NCBI GenBank assembly: GCA_020436935.1
Contig: JAGQWX010000016.1
Span: 1 to 64,000 of the forward strand
Length of the DNA stretch: 64,000 bases
Direction of reading: 5' to 3'
DNA from: Saprospiraceae bacterium
Lineage (GTDB): Bacteria; Bacteroidota; Bacteroidia; Chitinophagales; Saprospiraceae
Shown: positions 1 through 11,100 of the stretch, piece after piece
Layout: every line of letters starts with the position of its first letter
How positions within the stretch are numbered: the first letter of the stretch is position 1
Translations under genes and position numbers: made by a program
The notes under the pieces: model-generated
The model's input: the letters and a program-made list of their open reading frames with translations, nothing else
The model's database searches: none
Told to the model about the DNA's origin: nothing

Positions 1-3000
1 CCCGGTTCTGCTTCCTGAACAACGTCTGGTTCAGGGCAGTTGATGAAGTAAGGGCTTCCCTGATCGATCACCTCATATATCATGACACAGCTTGCTGTGT
101 TGCCACTTGAGTCTGTAACTGTCCAGATGACTGTAGTTTGACCCAAAGGCAATACCGTTCCGGTCAATGTGTTTGGATTGGGACTGAAGATATAATTGTG
201 AGAAAGTTCTGAACCGTCACAGTTGTCTGTGAATGGTGGATCGAAGCTGTCATCAAGAACCTGATACTCACATTCCTCACCAGCTAAAATAGAGACTCTT
301 GTGGTATCTGTGCCCGTGTTGTCCATGCCACAAATTTCCAGCGCAAGGTCCGTCAATGTACCGCAGGCAGCTGTATTGGCAGAAGTTATAATGAGGCTCC
401 AGTCTCCCATGGAGAAATTGCCATAAAATGCAGATAATGCCTCCTGGCCTCTGAGAGTATCTCCATTCTGGATGCTTGCACAGGCAGTTGTTACACTATT
501 GGCTGCTTCTTCGTCAAAGACCACTGACAATAGATTGGCTCCCGGACAGATTTGATCCATAAGCACAACCTCCATTCCGGAAGGGTTGACCAATTTTATT
601 TCAAGATCAGCGAGGTCATCGGTGGTTATATTCAGTCTGAGATTTACATCAGTAATTTCGACATTGTTGCTTACAGGTATTACAAAAACTGATGAATCAT
701 TGGGTACTATTTGGACAGGCGAGATCTTGGTATAAAGCTGACAACCAGTCACCTGATTACAGAATATTTGAGGCAATTCATCATCGATCACTGTAATGGT
801 AAAGCTACAGCTTGAAACGTTGTTCATGGTATCAACAGCAGTATATGTGACCGTGTGGGTACCAATACCCAGGACCATTGTTTCGCTTAAATTGCCAGAG
901 CTAAGGCTGTCGATGAGGTCTGCCATTCCTGTTGTTCCATCTGCATATTCATAACTTACTGTGTAGGATGAAATGGATGTACAATTATCTACCGGAGTAG
1001 GATGAGTCCAGGTATATGACGTGCTACAGTTGTAGTCATTGGCCCCGTCTTCATTGGTACTGATGCTGACATTCTCAGGGCAAACCAATGCAGGTGCCTG
1101 ATTGTCTTCAACAATGACAATGAAACTACATGAATATTGATTTCCACTTTCATCGGTAGCCGTATAGGTCACCAGTGTTTCTCCAAGGTTGAAAGGCACA
1201 CCTCCCACATTATCCATGCCTGAGCCCAGTGTTGCTCCTGTGAGCGTATAAGTCACCTGAGTATTGCAATCGTTGGCTACAACTGTTGGCCTGAACTCTT
1301 CATCGTCAGGTATATAAATGCATAAACCATCCATCGTGAATCTCGTCACCGGATAACTGAGCAGAAAAGGACATATGATTTCGGGTTCCAGGGTATCTAC
1401 GACTGTGACCGTTGCCACGCAAAAGTTGGTATTGCCGGCAATGTCAACAACAGAAATAGTCACATCCTGAGGAATACCAATGTCTTCGCAGGTAAATATT
1501 GAGGGCGAAGCCGTCACTGTCAGGTTTGCACAGTTGTCGGTGACGCCGATGGCAATTTCGTCGGGATTTAATATATAAGTTCCATCTGCTCCAATGCCAA
1601 CAACAATATCAACACAACCTATGCGCGGTCGCAAAGTATCAATGACGGTAACTGTAAATGCAGCCGTGTCGTAATTGCAATTGTCGTCTTCTACAACAAT
1701 AAATGCGGTAGTGCTTGGATATTCGGCGCAAGTAATGGTGTCCGGGAATACATCGATGAGATTGAGTTGCCCTGTTCCTCCAACAGGCAAGTCATAACTT
1801 CTTTCTCTGTCAAATGCTGTCTCTCCGTCAAGAAATGCAAAACCATCGTCATTGACATAGACGGTGGTGTCTCTTGTAAAGATGACCGGGGGCATATTAT
1901 CCGGCTGCATGGCCACAGAAGCAGAGAATCCATTGATGAGCAGCGTTTCATCGTACGTCCTCATTGGAGTTGGTGAGCCATAGGTAAATAAATTGTATGG
2001 CCCAAGTCTTAATAAAGGTCCAAAAGAAACCGGGAATCTGGCCGCCGGTATTACTTCAATAAAATTGATGCCCAGGTCTACCTTTTGTGTCTTATTGTCA
2101 TTACCGGTAAACTTACCTTCAGCACTGAAATCATTGTTGACAAAGAATAAGTCCGTCTGTCCATCAGGAACAACAAATCTTATGGTTTCATCCATTGCGA
2201 CATCCGGGATTTTCTGGCTGATTCCTGATACTGGAACCATGGCGTCGGGTTTTTCCCAGTAAGTCGGGAAGCCCAGGTCGACGGAGTCAATTTTGATTTG
2301 TGGGTCAAAGGTGTATGTTGCATTGTATTCGCTTCTTACAATGGCATTGATATCCAATACATCAATTGAAAAATAAGTATTCCACAATTTTACAGAACAC
2401 ATGCCGTTCATTTCTACTGTCGGAATTCCAATATTGATGGTCCTCGTACCGATTTGGATGCCGCTTGCACACAAGCCATTCAGGATATTTTGAGGTATTG
2501 CATAATATAAAAGTGAAAAGATATCCAGTGTGGCAGAAAACATGTTTTTGTTTTGCCCGGTAACAGTAAGTGCTGTACCGTTTATATAAGAAGGGTTCAT
2601 CTCATTCTGGGTGAGTCTGCCAAAACGGAGGCTCATCTCAGGAATCCTATTGCCTAAGAGGGGTACGCGGTTGGGCTCAAAGACAAACTCGTCATTGGAC
2701 TGGTCATAAAAGAAAGGATCGGCCGGAGTTGCTGAAGCTCCAAGCTCCGTAACCAAACTAGCTACAAATGCCGAGCTACCTCCGGACGAACCGGCGCTAC
2801 ATTCAATAGCAGTCAGTATTCCTGCCCCCGGCATAAAGGCTTCATCACATGCCGTGATCAAAGGCAGCCTTAACCCTTCTCCTCCAAGAAGATTGATGGG
2901 ATCAAACAAATTGGTGCCTATACTCCAGCTATCAGTATATCCTATGCAAGAATCATCCAGACACCCGATGAATGGAAGACACAAGGGTATGCCAATGCAT

Positions 3001-6000
3001 GCTGTCACTTCAATGCCTACATACCACGAAAATGAAAAATCTTTTATAAATACCCCAACTGTTTGTTCCAGTCCACCTGGTGTTACCCTAAGGAAAGAAG
3101 ACGAAGGGTCAATAATAAATGAACTCGACATGGATATGGTGTCCCTGCAGCCATAAAACTGATCCGCAGGTTTTTGGGCACAAATCTGGCCAATGTAATC
3201 CATTGTAGCGGTAGCTGGTGTTGTCTCCGATACATTGTAAAATAATCCATAATTGATATCAAGATTGGGTTGATACTGCAGGTTGATACTAACAAAACCC
3301 AAATTGATGCCCGTGCCAAGCTGACCCATTGCGGATTCTACCCATGAAGGGATATCTATACCTGTTACCGACTCAAACATGGAGATCAATAAGTCTGGAC
3401 CGAGGCTTGGCCTTTGTCCTGAAAACCTGTCGGACAGTTTTTCTGTGTATTCAAAGCTTGCAGCACTGGAGACTGTTTTGGGTATCACCAGACTTGAGGT
3501 AATGGACTGATCACTGCAATCCTGACCATCGGGGCCTGTCTTTCTGACAATTACCCGGAAGGTACAAAATGCCTCATTACCAGATTCGTCAACTGCCCGG
3601 TAGATGATTGGGTAAACACCTGTTCCCATTGAAGTACCTTTGGTCGGTCCTCCTACCTGTGTTATCGTAAGGCTTTGCCCAGCGCATGTACTATTGTCCC
3701 GAAAAACCGGGTCAGTCCAAGTGAGCACACCCTGAGTTTGGTCGGGTTGAAGAAGTATAGAAATGGTTGTTGGACATGTAGTAAGCCTTGGTGCTTCTGT
3801 ATCGAAAACTTTTACAATAAATGATGAATCAATGGTTTTTCCGTCAGCACTCAATCTGAAAGTTACTAGGTTCTCACCTATTGGAAAAAATCCTCCACTG
3901 TCTATAGGCGTGACAATTGACACTGTTCCGCCGGAGCAGTTGAATCCAATCATTGGATAAAGGAAGGACACTTTTGTTCCACAGGTGTCTGCATCAGCTA
4001 CTGCAAAAATCGTATCAGGTGGAAAGCTCAAAAATTCAGGATTTGCATATTTTATCAAACCACATGCTGTTCCTTTATATAAAAAGGCAGCACCACTTTT
4101 TAGCCCCATTGCAGACTCATAACCCCTTGCTCCAATGACTACTGAAGAAGTGTCTCCATCCATATTGCATTTGGTAGTAGCCGTAACAGATGTACCAAAT
4201 GCTGCATCACTTTTTTCACCAAAAGCACACCAATCAAAGGTCATGTCCATACCAGATTGGAAATTCGCTCCATAAAAAGCAAAGGCTGCTCCTTCACCGC
4301 CAAAGGACCGCGTGTAATTTGGAGCTCCGACCAATACATCATCCGTTCCGTCGCCATCGACATCACCTGCGTAAGAAACTGATGAGCCAAATCCTCCTGA
4401 AGCCTGTTTGATCTTCAAAATCGTAATCGGTGTATTTCCCAAAGCAGTGGGTGTTCCCTGAAAGACGTATACAGCCCCGTTGCCTGTTCCAAGTCCGTAA
4501 TTATTGATGGTGTCTTTCATGGTAGAAATAAACTCATCATTGTACTGTTTTACACCAATAAGTACGTCAGGTAAACCGGAATTGTTAAAATTTCCTCCCC
4601 CTGCAACCGAAAAGCCCATGAGCGCATTTCTGTGAGGTCCAACGGCAGTCCATGCCGGAGTAGCGCTCAATGCCCCCGTTTGACCCAAATACAACAGTGC
4701 TCTTCCGGCCGCTGTATCTGTGCCATTTCGATATCTGTGGGCTCCGATCAGAATGTCATTTCTCGTATCTCCGTTGACATCTCCGGCACCGGCAACCGCA
4801 CTTCCAAAGAACTCATTGGACTGTGTTCCTGTAATGATGTTGGAAGGCGAAGCAGGTATGCCGGTAGCACTGCCTCTGTACACATAAACCCTTCCTCTGT
4901 CACCATCATAACCTGGTGCTCCAACAGCTATATCCCCAAATAAATCTCCATTGATGCTTCCCAATCCGGCAAGTGCATATCCAAGTTGGAGGATCGTGGT
5001 ATCACCATAAAAAGTATCTGCATTGAATGATGTACTTCCTCCGTAAAATACATAAAATGCACCTGCGGCTGCAACTGTATCGGGTGAAGAGCTCATGGTT
5101 GTATCTATATAGGTGGTAGTCGGCGCTCCTACTATGAAGTCCTGAAATCCATCATTGTTGATGTCTCTCCCACAACTGAGGGCCTGTCCAAACCTGCCAC
5201 CAAAACTTGCACCTTTTGCACCTGCTTTTTTGACAATGGTATCACCCATAAATGTATAATCGGGGCTTTGATCGAGGTCTACACCCGATGCCGTTCCCAG
5301 AAAAATGTCAATCTTTCCAACATTTGGAATGCCATATCTTACGAAGCCTGGTGAACCTACTATGACATCACAAAATCCATCGCCATTCACATCGCAAGCT
5401 CCTTCAACAGCTGTACCCGTTTCTGCACTGGAATCTGATGGCTCAAATGATGAGCTTGAAGTAACCAAAGGGTCAATCGTCAATGGGTAGCTGATGTTTT
5501 TGCCACGACCTTTGATCAGAACTACATACTGGTCTTCATCGGTCTGTTGATATGACATCTTACTGTTGATCATTTTACCACTTGCATCATAACAGACCAG
5601 ATCCTTATAGGTCAATTGGTGATTGGAAAACTCGTCTTTCATGACAATGCCAAAATCATTGATCTTCGATACCTGTAAAGGAGTATTCAATTTCAGCTCC
5701 AGTTCAAAGTTTACATCAGAAGTATCCCCATTTTTGATGATAAAATTTTGACGTATTCCTTTTTCGTCATTCAGGTATTCAATATCAAAATCTTTCTTAT
5801 GCAGTATAAGTGCCTCATCAGATTTTTGAAAATGAGTTTTACCATCCAATTTCACAGGAACATCATTCATGGTGATTTTGGAAAGTTCTAAACTTGCTTT
5901 GATGCCATTTCCCCTATTTAGGCTGACATCCATTTGGTTTTCCGCTGCTTCGAAACCAAGGTGATGTTCCTCGTTGAATGTCGATGCCTGATTTCCTATA

Positions 6001-6116
6001 ACTTTAAATGTATAATCCCCAGGGATATGGTGCTCTTCTGACAAATGGCAACCCCAAAGGCCCAAGCCTGCCAGCAACAATATGGTTTTTAAGTTAGTAG
6101 GTATAATTATTTTCAT
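1..6116 (-). CDS. Giant surface lipoprotein: FG-GAP propeller, HYR domains, P/Homo B domain (partial, C-terminus outside window)
   Basis: The minus frame stays open from an ATG at 6116 to the left edge, about 2038 codons, so the C-terminus is missing. The N-terminus is a lipoprotein signal with lipobox LWGC at about residues 22-25. After about 200 residues there are six FG-GAP/integrin-alpha-like repeats (about 5480-4200) with Ca-loops such as DVNGDGFCD and DVDGDGTDD, which should form a beta-propeller. HYR-type Ig-like modules follow (CP...AvD.sGN), then a long beta-rich stretch I cannot name (about 3500-1900), more HYR units, a P/Homo B-like domain (about 740-400) and another HYR at the edge. 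This suggests a surface-anchored adhesin or binding protein. The start lies 2 nt after the stop of the preceding gene, so the two are very likely one operon. A T9SS sorting domain may lie beyond the edge but is not visible. Confidence 0.85.
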   Translation of the reverse strand, partial: MKIIIPTNLKTILLLAGLGLWGCHLSEEHHIPGDYTFKVIGNQASTFNEEHHLGFEAAENQMDVSLNRGNGIKASLELSKITMNDVPVKLDGKTHFQKSDEALILHKKDFDIEYLNDEKGIRQNFIIKNGDTSDVNFELELKLNTPLQVSKINDFGIVMKDEFSNHQLTYKDLVCYDASGKMINSKMSYQQTDEDQYVVLIKGRGKNISYPLTIDPLVTSSSSFEPSDSSAETGTAVEGACDVNGDGFCDVIVGSPGFVRYGIPNVGKIDIFLGTASGVDLDQSPDYTFMGDTIVKKAGAKGASFGGRFGQALSCGRDINNDGFQDFIVGAPTTTYIDTTMSSSPDTVAAAGAFYVFYGGSTSFNADTFYGDTTILQLGYALAGLGSINGDLFGDIAVGAPGYDGDRGRVYVYRGSATGIPASPSNIITGTQSNEFFGSAVAGAGDVNGDTRNDILIGAHRYRNGTDTAAGRALLYLGQTGALSATPAWTAVGPHRNALMGFSVAGGGNFNNSGLPDVLIGVKQYNDEFISTMKDTINNYGLGTGNGAVYVFQGTPTALGNTPITILKIKQASGGFGSSVSYAGDVDGDGTDDVLVGAPNYTRSFGGEGAAFAFYGANFQSGMDMTFDWCAFGEKSDAAFGTSVTATTKCNMDGDTSSVVIGARGYESAMGLKSGAAFLYKGTACGLIKYANPEFLSFPPDTIFAVADADTCGTKVSFLYPMIGFNCSGGTVSIVTPIDSGGFFPIGENLVTFRLSADGKTIDSSFIVKVFDTEAPRLTTCPTTISILLQPDQTQGVLTWTDPVFRDNSTCAGQSLTITQVGGPTKGTSMGTGVYPIIYRAVDESGNEAFCTFRVIVRKTGPDGQDCSDQSITSSLVIPKTVSSAASFEYTEKLSDRFSGQRPSLGPDLLISMFESVTGIDIPSWVESAMGQLGTGINLGFVSINLQYQPNLDINYGLFYNVSETTPATATMDYIGQICAQKPADQFYGCRDTISMSSSFIIDPSSSFLRVTPGGLEQTVGVFIKDFSFSWYVGIEVTACIGIPLCLPFIGCLDDSCIGYTDSWSIGTNLFDPINLLGGEGLRLPLITACDEAFMPGAGILTAIECSAGSSGGSSAFVASLVTELGASATPADPFFYDQSNDEFVFEPNRVPLLGNRIPEMSLRFGRLTQNEMNPSYINGTALTVTGQNKNMFSATLDIFSLLYYAIPQNILNGLCASGIQIGTRTINIGIPTVEMNGMCSVKLWNTYFSIDVLDINAIVRSEYNATYTFDPQIKIDSVDLGFPTYWEKPDAMVPVSGISQKIPDVAMDETIRFVVPDGQTDLFFVNNDFSAEGKFTGNDNKTQKVDLGINFIEVIPAARFPVSFGPLLRLGPYNLFTYGSPTPMRTYDETLLINGFSASVAMQPDNMPPVIFTRDTTVYVNDDGFAFLDGETAFDRERSYDLPVGGTGQLNLIDVFPDTITCAEYPSTTAFIVVEDDNCNYDTAAFTVTVIDTLRPRIGCVDIVVGIGADGTYILNPDEIAIGVTDNCANLTVTASPSIFTCEDIGIPQDVTISVVDIAGNTNFCVATVTVVDTLEPEIICPFLLSYPVTRFTMDGLCIYIPDDEEFRPTVVANDCNTQVTYTLTGATLGSGMDNVGGVPFNLGETLVTYTATDESGNQYSCSFIVIVEDNQAPALVCPENVSISTNEDGANDYNCSTSYTWTHPTPVDNCTSISSYTVSYEYADGTTGMADLIDSLSSGNLSETMVLGIGTHTVTYTAVDTMNNVSSCSFTITVIDDELPQIFCNQVTGCQLYTKISPVQIVPNDSSVFVIPVSNNVEITDVNLRLNITTDDLADLEIKLVNPSGMEVVLMDQICPGANLLSVVFDEEAANSVTTACASIQNGDTLRGQEALSAFYGNFSMGDWSLIITSANTAACGTLTDLALEICGMDNTGTDTTRVSILAGEECEYQVLDDSFDPPFTDNCDGSELSHNYIFSPNPNTLTGTVLPLGQTTVIWTVTDSSGNTASCVMIYEVIDQGSPYFINCPEPDVVQEAEP

Positions 6117-6118
6117 TT

Positions 6119-7669
6119 CTATTGGATGTTTAAGACTTGTTTTAGGGAAGATTTTTCTTGATTGATGAGGTATAAGTCGAGGTGTAGTACACCTTCTTTA
6201 TAGGACAATTGGTATTCCTTTACATTGAACTTTTCTGAATATGCTTTAAGGCGGTCAAACTTTTCGGTCCCTTTTACAGCGAAATGTTGAGCGCCATCAA
6301 GAGCGTTGTATAAGTTTATATTTTGGTCATTGCCTGTTGCCAATTCTATAGCAGAAACAATGTCTTTGTCCAATGAAAAGTAGACAGCGTCGCCTTTGAT
6401 GATCATCCGTTGCTTCATGTCAGGATAGTTTCCATAAATGGGAAGAAATGGAATAGTACCCCCATTGACCATTTGATAAACACCACCTCGTTCGGGATAT
6501 ATTTTTCCCAAATCCTGCATGATATCAATGATTTTGAAGAACTCATTTTTGTCCTTCAGTTCAAAACCTATGACAACAGAACTCTTTGTGGTAGTATCAT
6601 TCGGATAAGCTGCCATAAAAGAATTTCCAGTAAAAGCGTTGTCGAAATCTTCCAGCATAAGCCCATAAGCAGCCATCGAATCCCTCGCCTGTACTTTGAG
6701 TTCCGGGCTTTTGAGCAAGAGGTTTAATATTCCATTGAAATTTAAAGAAAATTGGCCTGTAAAGGAAGGAGCTCTGTCTGCTGGTAAAAAAGCTGCGAAA
6801 GGAGAATTCTGATTTTTTGTGGCAAATATGGATTTGGTGATGTTTTCAAGCAGAGTATTGAAGGAAGGGTGAATCTCAATTTCCATTTTACCTGATAAAA
6901 AATTGGCTTCACCATATACATAATTTCCTTTAAGCTGGTAATCTTTGAATTCGCCTTCTTCTCCGGTTGCATGCAGCTGATTTCTTGAATATGAATCAAA
7001 ATCTACCCAAAATGCTGCGTCTGTTTTAAAAGCCTTATACTTAGCAAGGAAATCTTCGTGCTTGTCAAAATATTTCTCTTCACTTTCTTTGAAAACCTGT
7101 TCTAATATTTTTTCAGGGTCAAAGCCCTGGTTGGTTGAAATAAATACAGCAATATGATCATTGAAAGCCAGTAGGGAAGTCGGTTTAAAGTTTATTCTTT
7201 TATACCATTTTTCGCCCGATATTTTACCCTTCCAGTTTTCACTGACCATTTTAGAAAAAAGATTCTTGTCCTTGATGCTCAGTACGCTTGCAGTGTAAGT
7301 TTCCACTTTTGCGTTTCCAACATCAAGATAAAATATGGCTTTGTCTGCAGTATTGATTCCGGCAGATTCAGGATTTTGGAAAATTCTGGTGAAAATGGGA
7401 GATTGCTGATAATAAGTTTGAAGTTTTTGAAGGTATGCTTGTGACCTGGACAACTCATTGAATTCTATATCTTCAAATATTTGCGAAAGGTCAAATGCGG
7501 CTATTGCAGTTGCATCGAGTGGGACATAACATCCTGCACTGGTGGGGTCAAATTCACCAGAGTGACGATTAAATTTTTTCGGATAAATACCACAGCTTCT
7601 TAAAAGAAAGAATACTGTAATAAGGACTACCGGCAAGAGCCAAATTGCCTTTCGTCGGTTTGTACTCAT
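6119..7669 (-). CDS. Membrane-anchored hypothetical protein, DUF4836/DUF3352-like
   Basis: 516 aa from the ATG at 7669; a longer reading would need a TTG at 7690. The N-terminus is a short basic stretch and one hydrophobic segment (about residues 9-24) ending in LLRSC, which resembles a lipobox but has Arg at -2, so it may be a signal anchor instead. The rest is a soluble periplasmic or surface domain with repeated patterns such as P-x-D-A-T-A-I-A-A-F-D and A-F-L-P-A-D-R-A-P. These recall the Bacteroidota DUF4836/DUF3352 families, but I cannot confirm membership without a profile search. No catalytic motif is evident. It is the first gene of a two-gene operon with the FG-GAP/HYR lipoprotein 2 nt downstream, so a role in assembling or anchoring that protein is plausible but inferred. 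Confidence 0.8.
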   Translation of the reverse strand: MSTNRRKAIWLLPVVLITVFFLLRSCGIYPKKFNRHSGEFDPTSAGCYVPLDATAIAAFDLSQIFEDIEFNELSRSQAYLQKLQTYYQQSPIFTRIFQNPESAGINTADKAIFYLDVGNAKVETYTASVLSIKDKNLFSKMVSENWKGKISGEKWYKRINFKPTSLLAFNDHIAVFISTNQGFDPEKILEQVFKESEEKYFDKHEDFLAKYKAFKTDAAFWVDFDSYSRNQLHATGEEGEFKDYQLKGNYVYGEANFLSGKMEIEIHPSFNTLLENITKSIFATKNQNSPFAAFLPADRAPSFTGQFSLNFNGILNLLLKSPELKVQARDSMAAYGLMLEDFDNAFTGNSFMAAYPNDTTTKSSVVIGFELKDKNEFFKIIDIMQDLGKIYPERGGVYQMVNGGTIPFLPIYGNYPDMKQRMIIKGDAVYFSLDKDIVSAIELATGNDQNINLYNALDGAQHFAVKGTEKFDRLKAYSEKFNVKEYQLSYKEGVLHLDLYLINQEKSSLKQVLNIQ

Positions 7670-7904
7670 ACTAAAAAGGTTGCCGTACAAACAGCGCGAA
7701 AATGCAATTTGAATTTACCCAATTGCATTAGACTCATAAAGTTGGTTTAATCCTGTTCGAAGTAAAGGTATGGGAAATAAAACAACAGATTTATTAAAAA
7801 TAAATAAATTTTTTATAAGTCTATATAATACTGATTATTAGCAATTTATTTTAAGTAGGTGGCTAAACCAATGTCTCACGGATAGTTCAATAGTTTTAAA
7901 ATAA

Positions 7905-8003
7905 AAACGGGTAGTCATCCCAAGGACAACTACCCGTTTTCTTCGCTGCAATTGCAATTTATTTAGTAAAAAATTATGATCTTTCCGCAGAAAGCATGAT
8001 AAT
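7905..8003 (-). ncRNA. Candidate small RNA between two surface-protein genes
   Basis: The 478 nt between the genes at 7669 and 8148 hold no convincing ORF. On the minus strand a Bacteroidota -7 box (TAGCTTTG, 8017-8010) is followed by about 50 nt containing a small hairpin (CTTTC-tgcg-GAAAG), then a perfect 12-bp hairpin (7950-7914) and a T-rich tail. A transcript of about 95-100 nt is predicted. No matching -33 TTTG was found at the usual spacing, so the promoter is incomplete. It could instead be a second terminator for the gene ending at 8148. Confidence 0.35.
7914..7950 (-). terminator. 12-bp perfect hairpin with T-rich tail
   Basis: Arms AAAACGGGTAGT (7914-7925) and ACTACCCGTTTT (7939-7950) pair perfectly around a 13-nt loop. 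Read on the minus strand it is followed by TTTTTATTTT, as in a Rho-independent terminator. It may end the small RNA candidate proposed here. Confidence 0.7.
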
Positions 8004-8091
8004 GTTATTCAAAGCTAAAACCTTGAAAGGATTATGCTCTCGTTTTGATTGGATCCTTAGCAAAATACGCTGAGCAACTTTGCAAAAACAA

Positions 8092-8121
8092 CAAGAGCAA
8101 TGTATTATCACATTGCTCTTG
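8092..8121 (-). terminator. Rho-independent terminator of the 2238-aa surface protein gene
   Basis: Arms CAAGAGCAATGT (8092-8103) and ACATTGCTCTTG (8110-8121) form a perfect 12-bp stem with a 6-nt loop. It lies about 27 nt after the stop codon at 8148, and the minus strand continues into TTGTTTTTG. Confidence 0.85.
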
Positions 8122-8147
8122 CTGATTATCCTTTTTTTTTAAATCTG

Positions 8148-11100
8148 CTATTTCGAAATGAAGATCATCTTCTTATTGATGACTTCCTGTCCACATCTCA
8201 GACTATAGATGTAGATACCATTTGATTTGAATTCTTGATCTGAAATCACGATTTCGTTGTTGCCTTTCACCCCTGATATATTTCTGGAGATAAGGACTTT
8301 GCCGGTGAGGTCTCTCACTTCAAATTTGACCATATTGTCCTCAGACAATTCAAAACTAATGTTTGTAGTCTGGCTCCAAGGGTTTGGTCTGTTTTGAGAA
8401 ACATTAAAGCTTCCAACGTTGTCTTTTACTCCATCTCGGATTTCAAGCCTTGCAAAACTTTCACCATTTTCATCATCGTAAACAATACTCTGGTCAGCAA
8501 GTCTCATGTTTCTTTCAATGCTTCCCTTGCTCGATGCTTTTACTTTTATTTGGAAAAGCACAGCATCATTTTCAAGATTGACTCCATTGACATTGGTATA
8601 CAATAATGATACTTTGTTTCTTTCCACAAAGATGTCTTCACTTTGTGGTTGAATTGTACCTGCTATGACGTCGATAAGTTCAATACCTTCCAGCTGCAAT
8701 TGGAATTGAAGTGCATTAATATTCGTCGCATCTTTAGCATATACCGGAATGGTGAATTCTTCATCTGCCAGATAGTTGTAATCTTTCACATAGAAGAAGC
8801 TTTCTCCAGCATTTCTTTGATTCACGGCCTTTGAATTAGCCACTGCATTGCCATCCAGATCTCCGATTTTAATTCCTTTGAAATCTACATTCATTGAACC
8901 AGACAGGTTTTGAATGTCATATATCTCTGCAAAAGGTGTTACCCAAGGATTTGTCGGCTCAGCGAAGACAAAGTTTTTATCCACAAACCTCCAGCTGGTG
9001 TTCTTTTCAAATCTATTGGTCACTCCCAGGACCAGCTTACGAAGAGAAACCAGATCTGAGATGCTGATGGCTTCGTCATTGTCGACATCGGCAGCAATCA
9101 GTTTTTCAGGTGACTCCAGTCTCTTAACTCCTAGTATGTGTCTTTGCATGTGTAGTATGTCAAGTACATTCAGACCATTGCGGTGATCATCATCTTTGAC
9201 CGGTCTCACAAAGTAATCTGAGCCTTTAGACAGACCTGTGACTTCATAAGCTCCCAAAGCATTTGACATCTCTTGCTTGTCTTCACTGCCTTCAACTATT
9301 ACCTGAACACCTTCTATATTTTCATCTTTGTACGTGCTCAAATTTCCAACAACATCAGCAATATTCGCGGTTCTTGAGGAATCAAATCCACATCTAAAGA
9401 TTTCCAAATCTCCAATGAGGCCTTTATCATTGAATGTAGTACCATCGTTGTTATAGTCAATTACAATGTCTTTCTTTACATTTCCTACTGAGTCAAAAGG
9501 TACTGCCTGTGCTCCATAAAACAAGGAGTCCCGACTTGCATTAGTATATGAATTGCCCTTATGTAGCCAGTTGCCCGATACCCACATCAATCCTGCATTG
9601 ATTGCAAATGAGTCACTTCCTACTTCTTTAAAACCAAAGTCAACACCTCCGGCAGCGTTCTCTCCGTATACAACTCCTGTAATACCGGCTCCACTGCCTA
9701 TCTGGTATTCTGTTTCCACATTGGAACCTATCAGCAACGTTTTAGCCAACTGCCATTGATTGCTTCCGTTTCGGTCATATCTCACAGCTATAGACTGGTG
9801 CGGTCCAATCAAGATTGGAACTGAAGGTGTTTGTTTGACGTTTCCTCCTCTTTCTGACCACAACATAGACCTGCCATTATCAGTAAATGCAATGTCGGTA
9901 ATTCGTGGTTCATCTCCTGGCAATCCATTGATCTCCAATCTTTCGGATCCTGCTGCAGGGAAGGTACCACTATTGGTTAGTTTTAAACTCCACATTTGTC
10001 TGGTCGCACCTGTGAGTCTGGCGAAGTACAATTTGGTACTATCTCCTTCGTAATTGATGCCGATACCCCAGAGTTGCTCGGATTGGGCAACTATGCCGTT
10101 TGTTCCATTGTCTGGAGCAAATGGGTCATATGTTGTGATACCGCCGCCATTTGCATTGATTCTGTAGATTTTACCATCTTCCAGGTTGGTCGCAAATAAA
10201 GCATTGTGTTTTCTGTCGAATACAATGTTTCCAATACCGTTGAAGTTACCTCCTGTATTAGGCAAGTTGGCAAATACTTCAGCTTTAAAGAGCGGTGGTC
10301 TTGCCTTATAAATTCTGCCTGTTGGTATGCCTGGTGGCTGAAGTGAAGGATACAAATACACATCTGAGGATGCTAGATAAATATTTGCACTGTCATCTAA
10401 GGCAATACCAAAAATTTGTCCGATAGAATCCAACTTCCAGTTGGCTGGTGATATAGGAGCCAGGTTCCAGTTGGTCATGGTTGGTGCTGTGGCATTGTGT
10501 CTAATGTTGTATATAACTCCCAGTGCACCATTGCGATTTTCATTAGTGACGTGACAAGTGGCCACCATATATCCAATGTAGTCGTTAGCCTCACACAAAC
10601 TTTCCTGACAAATCACTGTAAGGTTTGCATTGCATGAGCTGCTGAGTGTATCACTGTCCCAAACCGTCATTTGTAATGAAGGTCTAGTGTTGGGGCAGAA
10701 TATTTTTATTCTTGAAGACCTGGTTGCCGGATCCCATTTTTGCGCATTTCCTGCCAGATATTCTGCCTCAGTTGCTGTTTGGCGCACGCCTTTGAAGAAG
10801 TGCATAGCATTGATGGATCCAGGCACAGGGTATGCTCCATTAAACGTAAAAATCAATTGATTTGTCGGCGTACATAAGTCTGTCGAACCTGCATTGAGCG
10901 TATCTGCTTTTAGCTCAAACATTGCCGGCATTGGACCATTTCCATCTAAATCTATCGGTGTTATTGTAATCGCTCTTGTGGTACAAGTTGGCGGCGTACA
11001 GTTTTGTACTTTAAACATATAATCCAGAGTATCCCTGTTTCCGCATGTATCCTGAACAATGAATCTCACATTGTGTGTACCAATAGGTGCCAATGGATTT

